Program-made: the position numbers and the translations under genes | NCBI GenBank assembly: GCA_019115425.1 | Contig: DXDO01000107.1 | Coordinates: forward strand, 1 to 10,550 | DNA from: Candidatus Agathobaculum merdigallinarum | GTDB lineage: Bacteria; Bacillota; Clostridia; Oscillospirales; Butyricicoccaceae | Length of the DNA stretch: 10,550 bases | Direction of reading: 5' to 3' | In this document: positions 6,797-10,550 of the stretch, piece after piece | How the letters are laid out: every line of letters starts with the position of its first letter | Position numbering within the stretch: the first letter of the stretch is position 1 | Notes under the pieces: model-generated | What the model was told of the DNA's origin: nothing | What the model saw: the letters and a program-made list of their open reading frames with translations, nothing else | Databases searched by the model: none

Positions 6797-7726
6797 TTAT
6801 GCCTGCTTTTCGCCTGTTTTAGTCTCCCGCACATAGTTGGCGATCGCAATGCCGCCGCTGACCAGCGCCAACGCCGCCAGATTGCGCAGCGTAAAGATAT
6901 TTTCGCCCAGCACCAGCGCGGAAAAGATCGCCCCGAATACCGGAATCAGGAAACAGAACAGGCTGACCCGCCCGACAGGATACTTCCCGAGCAGAGCGGT
7001 CCAAATGGTGAACGCCGCGGCGGAAAGCACGATCATATAGCCCAGCAGCAGCACGCCGTTCTGCGTGACCGCGCCCAGCCGTCCGCCGCCCGCAAGGCCG
7101 ATGCCGCCCAGCAGTAGGCCGCCCAGCAGCAGCTGCCAGCCGGTCAGCAGCATGGGGTCGCGCCCGGGGGTGAAGATGCGGGAAACCAGCGCACCCGCGC
7201 CCGCCGACACCGCAGACAGCAGCACCAGCCCGTCCCCCATCAGGTTGAAGCCGTTTAGCCCGCCCAGACCGAGTACCAGCACCCCCGCAAACCCGCACAC
7301 GCAGCCGAGCGCTTTCCGGCGGGTAAGCTTATCGTTCTTCAAAAACAGATGCGCAAAAATCAGCGCAAAAAAGGTCTGCGTGCCGGACAGCACCGCGCCC
7401 TTCGTACCGGTCGTTGCGGACAGGCCGATATAATAGCATACATATTGAATCATGCTCTGAAACAGGCTGATCCACAAAATCGGCTTCCACTCGCTGCGCA
7501 CCGGCAGGATGCGATGTCCCTTGCACTTTGCAACGATCAGCACCAGCACGCCCGCCAGCGCAAACCGCCAGCCCGCAAACAGCAGCTGGGAGAACGACGC
7601 ATCCGCTGCGATTGCAAACAGCTCGTATCCTTTTTTGATACACGGCGCCGCGCTGCCCCACAGCGCTGTGCAGAGTATCGCAGGCATGTATAGTTGACGC
7701 GCCAGCGCGGCCTTTTGTTCCTTCAT
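6797..7726 (-). CDS. EamA/DMT-superfamily transporter
   Basis: 309 residues from ATG 7726. A longer version from 7771 is in frame, but that ATG overlaps the promoter -10 element, while ATG 7726 has AGGGGA just upstream, so 7726 is preferred. Known: EamA proteins are ten-helix inner-membrane carriers (two five-helix repeats) that export or import amino acids, nucleotide sugars or drugs. Seen: the opening motif LCTALWGSAAPCIKKGYE; a first EamA repeat ending in GFAGVLVLGL; a second ending in ENIFTLRNLAALALVSGGIA, with the typical E just before the last helix. About ten hydrophobic segments are visible. It is the first gene of the unit with the MBOAT cassette (24-nt gap). Whether it feeds that pathway is open; substrate unknown. 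Confidence 0.93.
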   Translation of the reverse strand: MKEQKAALARQLYMPAILCTALWGSAAPCIKKGYELFAIAADASFSQLLFAGWRFALAGVLVLIVAKCKGHRILPVRSEWKPILWISLFQSMIQYVCYYIGLSATTGTKGAVLSGTQTFFALIFAHLFLKNDKLTRRKALGCVCGFAGVLVLGLGGLNGFNLMGDGLVLLSAVSAGAGALVSRIFTPGRDPMLLTGWQLLLGGLLLGGIGLAGGGRLGAVTQNGVLLLGYMIVLSAAAFTIWTALLGKYPVGRVSLFCFLIPVFGAIFSALVLGENIFTLRNLAALALVSGGIAIANYVRETKTGEKQA

Positions 7727-7761
7727 CTTTTCCCCTACTTCCAAATTTTTGTCGTAAAAGC

Positions 7762-7790
7762 AGTATATCATTTTTCGGCTTTTCCCGCAA
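7762..7790 (-). promoter_or_regulatory. promoter of the EamA-MBOAT-AlgX-lipoprotein operon
   Basis: On the minus strand TTGCGG (7785-7790), 17 nt, TATACT (7762-7767), preceded by TG one base upstream (extended -10). It sits 36 nt from the chosen ATG at 7726. Confidence 0.7.
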
Positions 7791-7809
7791 GCAAGGGAGT
7801 TTTATGGGA

Positions 7810-7845
7810 CACTCTCTTTGCTATCCTCTAGATAGAAGAGAGGTG
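7810..7845 (+). promoter_or_regulatory. leader hairpin covering the ribosome site of the small Cys-rich gene
   Basis: Left arm CACTCTCTT (7810-7818) pairs with AAGAGAGGTG (7836-7845, one G bulged); an inner CTATC (7821-7825) pairs with GATAG (7831-7835) around loop CTCTA; a TG bulge separates the two parts. The right arm contains the AGAGAGGTG ribosome site, 6 nt before ATG 7852. This arrangement would lower translation unless the stem is opened. Confidence 0.6.
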
Positions 7846-7851
7846 ACCGGC

Positions 7852-8025
7852 ATGATCTACTGCTGTCAATCCAAGTGCTGCCACTTTCTTTTTTACGGCA
7901 GCATCCATGAGTCCACCTGTCCGGACTGCGGTCAAAAGCGGATTCGTCCCGCTACGCGCGCGGAACGTGCCGCGTACTTCCGCCAGCGCGCTGAAGCGCA
8001 CGCCCCCGCCCGCCGCTCCGGATAG
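7852..8025 (+). CDS. small Cys-rich, probably zinc-binding protein
   Basis: 57 residues from ATG 7852 with GAGGTG 6 nt upstream; an in-frame ATG at 7804 has no ribosome site and lies 5' of the hairpin, so it was not chosen. Seen: MIYCCQSKCCHF with C4, C5, C9, C10 and H11, then CPDCG with C23 and C26, then a basic, Arg/Ala-rich tail (IRPATRAERAAYFRQRAEAH). The two Cys clusters suggest a single zinc ribbon; similar short CPxCG...IRPAT proteins are frequent in Clostridia, but I cannot name a family. The tail could bind nucleic acid. No clear sigma-A promoter is visible just upstream. The repeat terminator at 8035 follows the stop by 9 nt. Function unknown. Confidence 0.7.
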   Translation: MIYCCQSKCCHFLFYGSIHESTCPDCGQKRIRPATRAERAAYFRQRAEAHAPARRSG

Positions 8026-8028
8026 GCG

Positions 8029-8062
8029 CACAGCAAAAGACCTTCCGAACCATTCCGGAAGG
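8029..8062 (+). repeat. 34-nt direct repeat, copy 1 (terminator arm)
   Basis: Identical over 34 nt to 8235-8268 (CACAGCAAAAGACC at its start, CATTCCGGAAGG at its end). The preceding AGGCGCA is shared as well, separated by a 5-nt length difference, so the duplicated unit is somewhat longer than 34 nt. Confidence 0.92.
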
Positions 8063-8068
8063 CCCTTT
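8035..8068 (+). terminator. degenerate terminator after the small Cys-rich gene (copy 1)
   Basis: CCTTCCG (8041-8047) pairs with CGGAAGG (8056-8062); the outer AAAG can pair with CTTT at 8065-8068 around a mismatch. Compared with copy 2 the 3' arm has GGCCCTTT in place of GGTCTTTT, and those bases belong to the next hairpin too, so termination should be weaker. Confidence 0.6.
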
Positions 8069-8099
8069 CACCTGAACCATATAGGTTCAGGTGAAAGGG
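8063..8099. repeat. perfect 16-bp inverted repeat, 5-nt loop
   Basis: CCCTTTCACCTGAACC (8063-8078) is the exact complement of 8084-8099, with loop ATATA. Its left arm reuses the 3' arm of the upstream terminator and its last GGG is the left end of the next hairpin, so neighbouring structures exclude each other. Confidence 0.93.
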
Positions 8100-8128
8100 A
8101 CGTACCGCGCGCCGCGCGGATACGTCCC
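8097..8128. repeat. GC-rich 14-bp hairpin with one bulge
   Basis: GGGACGTA (8097-8104) pairs with TACGTCCC (8121-8128); CCGCGC (8105-8110) pairs with GCGCGG (8114-8119); loop GCC, single bulged A at 8120. Confidence 0.9.
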
Positions 8129-8133
8129 ACGCA

Positions 8134-8226
8134 GGAAAAGTTCCGGCAAGCAGAGCTTTTCCCGCCCCTGTATCAAAACCCACGCACATGTCGCGGGTTT
8201 TGATCTGTGTATTCATCTGCACACAG
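8134..8226. repeat. three further hairpins in series
   Basis: 8134-8143 pairs with 8153-8162 (10 bp, one G-U, core GGAAAAG/CTTTTCC). 8172-8181 pairs with 8195-8204 (perfect 10 bp, ATCAAAACCC, plus an inner CG/CG). 8205-8210 pairs with 8221-8226 (CTGTGT/ACACAG). No coding function is evident; the whole of 8026-8345 holds no convincing gene other than this structured array. Confidence 0.8.
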
Positions 8227-8234
8227 GCGCAAAT

Positions 8235-8268
8235 CACAGCAAAAGACCTTCCGAACCATTCCGGAAGG
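8235..8268 (+). repeat. 34-nt direct repeat, copy 2
   Basis: Exact second copy of 8029-8062, offset by 206 bases. Confidence 0.92.
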
Positions 8269-8274
8269 TCTTTT
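8241..8274. terminator. bidirectional terminator (copy 2)
   Basis: Perfect 13-bp stem, 8241-8253 with 8262-8274, 8-nt loop AACCATTC, A-run on one side and T-run on the other. On the minus strand it is the first strong terminator after the 34-codon gene at 8346-8450. Confidence 0.85.
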
Positions 8275-8345
8275 ACATACCGCTTTCACTTGTCATTTCT
8301 TTTAGACTCCTTGGGGCAGCCGTCGCCGCCGTAATGGTTATTGCA

Positions 8346-8450
8346 TTACTTGGCGGTGCGACGCGCCTTGCGGGACATCGTCTGGACGCGGTTCATCGAC
8401 AGATCCAGCGTACGCGCTGCAACCAGGTCGTTAAAGAAACCCTTCATCAT
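8346..8450 (-). CDS. 34-residue basic small protein, not recognised
   Basis: Seen: ATG 8450 to TAA 8346-8348, 34 codons, starting MMKGFFNDLVAARTL and ending SRKARRTAK. AAGGAG-type ribosome site (AGGAG at 8462-8466, 11 nt from ATG; the FAH gene here uses 12). A TTGTTT-17-TATGAT promoter lies about 60 nt upstream and a terminator about 70 nt downstream, so all parts of a stand-alone gene are present. The protein has a hydrophobic first half (F5, F6, L9, V10, L15, L17) and a strongly basic tail (R27, K28, R30, R31, K34), with an overall positive charge, which would suit an amphipathic helix at a membrane or on nucleic acid. The stop codon lies inside a 13-bp hairpin (8324-8358). I do not recognise the family. 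It could be a leader peptide rather than a functional protein. Confidence 0.6.
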   Translation of the reverse strand: MMKGFFNDLVAARTLDLSMNRVQTMSRKARRTAK

Positions 8451-8483
8451 GATTTGTCACGCTCCTTTTTGTGTAATATTGTT

Positions 8484-8502
8484 GAGACCGTTTTTCGATC
8501 TC
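8484..8502 (-). promoter_or_regulatory. leader hairpin of the 34-codon gene
   Basis: On the minus strand GAGATCG (8496-8502) pairs with CGGTCTC (8484-8490), 7 bp with one U-G pair and an A5 loop, very close to the predicted 5' end of the transcript. It may protect the 5' end. Confidence 0.5.
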
Positions 8503-8509
8503 TGCTATT

Positions 8510-8538
8510 ATCATACACGGAGCATGCCATAAAAACAA
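8510..8538 (-). promoter_or_regulatory. promoter of the 34-codon gene
   Basis: On the minus strand TTGTTT (8533-8538), 17 nt, TATGAT (8510-8515). The -10 is 5 of 6, the -35 has the key TTG. Confidence 0.62.
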
Positions 8539-8540
8539 GC

Positions 8541-8654
8541 GGCAGCTTTTATGAATATTGTATAATGAACTCTCATTTATTTTGTGTATAATGCCATTTT
8601 ATATTAACACTTTATACACAATTAACCATTATATATTATTAAATTTAACAATAG
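8541..8654. other. AT-rich intergenic island
   Basis: About 110 bases that are strikingly A/T-rich beside GC-rich genes. It contains two TATAAT hexamers on the plus strand (8561, 8587) without good -35 boxes, an inverted pair of 10-mers (8582-8621) and a near-perfect 20-bp AT palindrome (8634-8653) next to the aminotransferase stop. No classical terminator for the aminotransferase is visible. No gene. Confidence 0.7.
8582..8621. repeat. 10-bp inverted repeat containing two DnaA-box-like 9-mers
   Basis: TTGTGTATAA (8582-8591) and TTATACACAA (8612-8621) are exact reverse complements 20 nt apart. The inner 9-mers fit TTATNCACA in opposite orientations. Confidence 0.7.
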
Positions 8655-9839
8655 TTACCGATATTCCTCTGCCAGCTTTTCAAACAGCGGCAGCGCGCGG
8701 CGGATGGTTTCGGTCGCCACGCAGTAGGAAATACGCATATGCCCCGAAGCGCCGAAATCCGTTCCGGGCACGACCAACAGGTCATACTTTTTCGCGCGTT
8801 CGCAGAAAGCCCGATCATCCGGCTCGAGCGTTTGCGGAAACAGATAGAACGCTCCCGCAGGCTTGACGCAGCGGTAGCCCATCGCAGTCAAACCGTCAAA
8901 CAGCAGATCGCGATTGGTCTTGTAGACCGCCAGGTCGCCGGTCAGGCCGGTACAGCGCGCCGCAATGCGCTGGAACAGGCTGGGCGCGCATACATATCCA
9001 AGCGCGCGTCCCGCGCCGCACACGGCCGCATACAGCTCTGCACTGTCCGCCGCCTGCGGCGGCACCAGCACATAGCCGATGCGCTCGCCCGGCAGAGAGA
9101 GCGACTTGGAATAGGAGTAGCAGACGATGGTATCGTCATAGTAATTCGGCACAAACGGCACCTGCACGCCGTCAAAAACCAGTTCGCGGTATGGCTCGTC
9201 CGAAATCAGGTAGATCGGATGGCCATACTCTTTCTCCTTACTTTGCAGCAGTTCGGCCAGACGGCGCATGGTCTGCTCGGAATAGACCGCACCCGACGGA
9301 TTGTTGGGCGAGTTGATCACGACCGCCTTGGTATGTGCGCTCAATCTCTGCTCAAGCGCGTCGGGGTTAATCTGGAAATCCTCCACGGACGGCGGCACGA
9401 TCACCGCCTTTGCGCCCGCGCCGCTCTCAATAAACATCAGATATTCCGGAAAATACGGCGCAAGCACGACGAACTCATCGCCCTGACAGGCAAGCGCCTT
9501 AAACGCGCAGGACAGCGCCGCCGCCGCGCCCACAGTCAGATACAGGCTGTCGCCCGTGTACGCAGTGCCGAAACGGCGGTTGAGGTCGTCTGCCAGCGTC
9601 TGCCGCACGTCCGCCGCGCCCTGCGCGGAAGTGTAGCCGTGCAGCGCCACCGGATCGCCTGCCGCCTCCGCAAGGATCGCCTGCCGCACTTCGTCCGGCG
9701 CAGGGACGTTTGGGTTGCCGAGCGAAAAATCAAACACATTCTCGCGGCCCACCACCGCCGCACGCTGGTTGCCGTATTCAAAAAGCTCACGAATGGTCGA
9801 GCGGTTGTTGCCCAACGCAGCCATGCTTGGATTTACCAT
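8655..9839 (-). CDS. PLP-dependent aminotransferase, class I/II (fold type I)
   Basis: 394 residues from ATG 9839, GGGGAGG at 9847-9853, 7-nt spacing. Known: these cytoplasmic enzymes exchange amino groups between amino acids and 2-oxo acids (aspartate/aromatic/alanine class). Seen: FSLGNPNVPAPDEVRQAI (38-55) near the N-terminus; TVGAAAALSCAFKAL (102-116) in the cofactor phosphate region; INSPNNPSGAVYS (175-187) with N180; LISDEPYREL (211-220) with D214 pairing the pyridine nitrogen; SYSKSLSLPGERIGY (242-256) with K245 as the Schiff-base lysine; and HMRISYC near the C-terminus holding the carboxylate-binding Arg. All key residues are intact and the length is normal. It has its own promoter and no coregulated neighbour, so the amino acid preferred is unknown. 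Confidence 0.95.
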   Translation of the reverse strand: MVNPSMAALGNNRSTIRELFEYGNQRAAVVGRENVFDFSLGNPNVPAPDEVRQAILAEAAGDPVALHGYTSAQGAADVRQTLADDLNRRFGTAYTGDSLYLTVGAAAALSCAFKALACQGDEFVVLAPYFPEYLMFIESGAGAKAVIVPPSVEDFQINPDALEQRLSAHTKAVVINSPNNPSGAVYSEQTMRRLAELLQSKEKEYGHPIYLISDEPYRELVFDGVQVPFVPNYYDDTIVCYSYSKSLSLPGERIGYVLVPPQAADSAELYAAVCGAGRALGYVCAPSLFQRIAARCTGLTGDLAVYKTNRDLLFDGLTAMGYRCVKPAGAFYLFPQTLEPDDRAFCERAKKYDLLVVPGTDFGASGHMRISYCVATETIRRALPLFEKLAEEYR

Positions 9840-9868
9840 CAGGAAACCTCCCCTTTCTGCTGTGATTG

Positions 9869-9897
9869 ATTATAGCACAGTGCAAAAGGGGTTACAA
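9869..9897 (-). promoter_or_regulatory. sigma-A promoter of the aminotransferase gene
   Basis: On the minus strand TTGTAA (9892-9897), 17 nt, TATAAT (9869-9874). The leader to the ATG is about 25 nt. Confidence 0.85.
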
Positions 9898-9960
9898 GGT
9901 TTACCGCTTGGCGAATGGGTATCCACGGCAGGAACGGTGCGCCTACGCAGCGCGGGCGGG

Positions 9961-9985
9961 CAAGAGGGGGCCTTACCCCCTCTTG
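9961..9985. repeat. perfect 10-bp hairpin
   Basis: CAAGAGGGGG (9961-9970) and CCCCCTCTTG (9976-9985) with loop CCTTA. No U-run follows on either strand, so it is probably not a terminator. Confidence 0.88.
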
Positions 9986-10011
9986 TCAATCACCCCCGCC
10001 ACAGGATGCGC
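9976..10011 (-). repeat. left arm of an imperfect inverted repeat (partner 10262-10304)
   Basis: The reverse complement begins GCGCATCCTGTGG and ends ATTGACAAGAGGGGG. The right arm begins GCGCGTCCTGAAGG and ends ATTCGCAAGAGGAGGGGG. Order and spacing of shared blocks match, with small indels. Confidence 0.6.
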
Positions 10012-10019
10012 ACGGATGC

Positions 10020-10082
10020 CCGCGACCGCAAACAAATTTTTTCACATTCTGTGAAAAAATTTGATTTGCGATAACGTCGCGG
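10020..10082. repeat. compound inverted repeat, 27 paired positions
   Basis: Core: CAAATTTTTTCACA (10033-10046) perfectly complements 10050-10063 around loop TTC. Next layer: CGCAAA (10027-10032) with TTTGCG (10065-10070) across a one-base bulge. Outer layer: CCGCGAC (10020-10026) with GTCGCGG (10076-10082) across a 5-nt bulge. An AT-rich core is clamped by a GC-rich base. Confidence 0.9.
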
Positions 10083-10261
10083 CGGCTCGGTTTTGCGCCT
10101 GACCCCGGGGGCGGGGGAGCTGGCGATGCAAGGCTTATACTTACCGTTTCCGTAAAGGCGACGCTCCGGCCAGGTAGCATGTGGGGTGGCAGCCAATCCC
10201 CTGCCTGTCGCATCAGCAATTGGGCAGCAACCGGAAAGCGCCACTTACCTTTATGCGCGCA

Positions 10262-10304
10262 GCGCGTCCTGAAGGAGGGGGTGGTGATTCGCAAGAGGAG
10301 GGGG
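10262..10304 (+). repeat. right arm of the imperfect inverted repeat (partner 9976-10011)
   Basis: Shares the ordered blocks GCGC-TCCTG, GGGGGTG, ATT and CAAGAGG with the reverse complement of the left arm; the intervening interior is about 250 bp. The distal end is also part of the terminator stem. Confidence 0.6.
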
Positions 10305-10327
10305 AACCATACGGTTTCTCCTTTTTT
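10300..10327 (+). terminator. plus-strand rho-independent terminator
   Basis: GGGGGAACC (10300-10308) pairs with GGTTTCTCC (10313-10321) using two G-U pairs, loop ATAC, followed by six T (10322-10327). On the other strand the G-U pairs become mismatches, so it works mainly for plus-strand transcripts, although no plus-strand gene is known upstream. Confidence 0.75.
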
Positions 10328-10365
10328 CCTTAAATCTGCCCAGTTTTAGCGGCTCTGGGAGCCCT

Positions 10366-10404
10366 TAGCAGATTAGCGTGCACCATTGTTACACCAATCT
10401 GCTA
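10366..10404. repeat. 9-bp inverted repeat at the recombinase stop
   Basis: TAGCAGATT (10366-10374) and AATCTGCTA (10396-10404) are exact complements; the right arm contains the recombinase stop codon. No U-run, so an att-related or binding site is as plausible as a transcript end. Confidence 0.6.
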
Positions 10405-10550
10405 CATTGCTTCCAGAAGCGTTTCTGCTTCTGCGCGTTCACTTTCAAGTACATGGATATACGTGTTGTATGTCGTGGAGATATTCGCATGCCCCATCCA
10501 TTTACTTACTACACTAATTGCAACCCCGGTTTTTAAGGCACGAGTTGCAA
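10402..10550 (-). CDS. tyrosine recombinase/integrase, C-terminal fragment
   Basis: Runs off the right edge; stop TAG at 10402-10404, 48 complete codons visible. Seen: ATRALKTGVAISVVSKWMGH then ANISTTYNTYIHVLES. This is the end of a phage-integrase catalytic domain: the GH of KWMGH is the late conserved His, and the Tyr in NTYIH is the nucleophile that forms the covalent 3'-phosphotyrosyl link to DNA. The HxxR box lies just beyond the window. Known: such integrases insert or excise phages, ICEs and related elements at att sites that often lie near the int gene, so the segment left of it may include an element end. The intact Tyr and natural stop indicate a functional terminus. The residual tail (ERAEAETLLEAM) is typical of Firmicutes members. 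Element type unknown. Confidence 0.93.
   Translation of the reverse strand, partial: ATRALKTGVAISVVSKWMGHANISTTYNTYIHVLESERAEAETLLEAM

Larger units (their letters stand above)
9900..10401. other. structured stretch without a convincing gene
   Basis: About 500 bases, GC-rich up to 10290, between the aminotransferase promoter and the recombinase. Frames on both strands exist but have no ribosome site and run through inverted repeats. It contains the hairpin 9961-9985, the compound inverted repeat 10020-10082, a pair of about 36-nt inverted arms (9976-10011 and 10262-10304) and a plus-strand terminator. A repeat element or a non-coding RNA is more likely than a protein gene. Confidence 0.65.

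Noticed and set aside
7727..7771. Upstream ATG for the EamA gene
   Set aside because: The ATG lies within the promoter -10 region, so it would not be transcribed in full.
8029..8268. CRISPR array
   Set aside because: Only two copies of the repeat 206 bases apart, each a terminator stem; no regular spacer size and no cas genes.
8273..8296. 7-codon minus-strand frame (MTSESGM) after an AAGGAG site
   Set aside because: Too short to judge; its stop overlaps the terminator stem. May be chance, though the ribosome site is good.
8739..9869. 376-codon open frame on the plus strand
   Set aside because: Antisense to the intact PLP aminotransferase; very Arg-rich, no motif.
10150..10215. Riboswitch resembling c-di-GMP class I (CTCCGGCC, GGTAGC)
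   Set aside because: Only short matches; the tetraloop-receptor arrangement and flanking stem are not present. An Infernal search would decide.
9986..10294. 102-codon minus-strand frame
   Set aside because: It runs through the compound inverted repeat and into both arms, has no good ribosome site and no known domain. A repeat-derived frame is more likely; could be revisited if homologues show coding-type substitution.
10179..10349. 56-codon plus-strand frame beginning MWGGSQSP
   Set aside because: Only a weak AGG upstream, and the frame reads across the rho-independent terminator at 10300-10327.

Overview
The window looks like chromosomal DNA from a GC-rich, low-complexity-rich Gram-positive anaerobe of the Clostridia, most likely a gut Oscillospirales relative. 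The signs are strong GGAGG-type ribosome sites, sigma-A promoters (one a perfect consensus), a classical lipobox, short intergenic gaps and several small Firmicutes families (DUF6472-like, DUF6530-like). Taxonomy is inferred from gene content only.

Bases 1-2920: the 3' part of a GH13 alpha-glucosidase on the plus strand converges on a minus-strand pair, a fumarylacetoacetate hydrolase-family enzyme followed by an archaeal/eukaryotic-type peptidyl-tRNA hydrolase (Pth2). They meet at a shared bidirectional terminator. Divergent from that pair, one promoter drives a small four-cysteine protein and a maltose/galactoside-type O-acetyltransferase, ended by another bidirectional terminator.

Bases 2960-7800: a DUF6530-like gene with a perfect TTGACA-17-TATAAT promoter and two 11-nt operator-like repeats at its transcription start. 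Next is a minus-strand run of four closely packed genes read from one promoter near 7762-7790: an EamA/DMT transporter, an MBOAT membrane O-acyltransferase (AlgI/DltB type), an AlgX/DHHW-like SGNH-fold partner with an N-terminal membrane anchor, and a lipoprotein with a long low-complexity spacer. The last three look like a cell-surface acylation cassette with unknown substrate.

Bases 7800-8655: a short Cys-rich plus-strand protein whose ribosome site is buried in a hairpin; a 200-bp chain of partly overlapping hairpins flanked by two copies of a 34-nt terminator repeat; an unannotated minus-strand 34-codon gene with its own promoter, leader hairpin and ribosome site; and an AT-rich island with two inverted DnaA-box-like 9-mers.

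Bases 8655-10550: a PLP aminotransferase with a good promoter, then about 560 bases with no convincing gene but much structure: a perfect 10-bp hairpin, a 27-bp compound inverted repeat, a pair of about 36-nt inverted arms and a plus-strand rho-independent terminator. The window ends in the C-terminus of a tyrosine recombinase, so the right side probably approaches the edge of an integrated element.

No complete defence system, CRISPR array, tRNA or rRNA was found. The parts most likely to be undescribed are the small gene and hairpin chain at 8029-8540, and the structured segment at 9960-10330.
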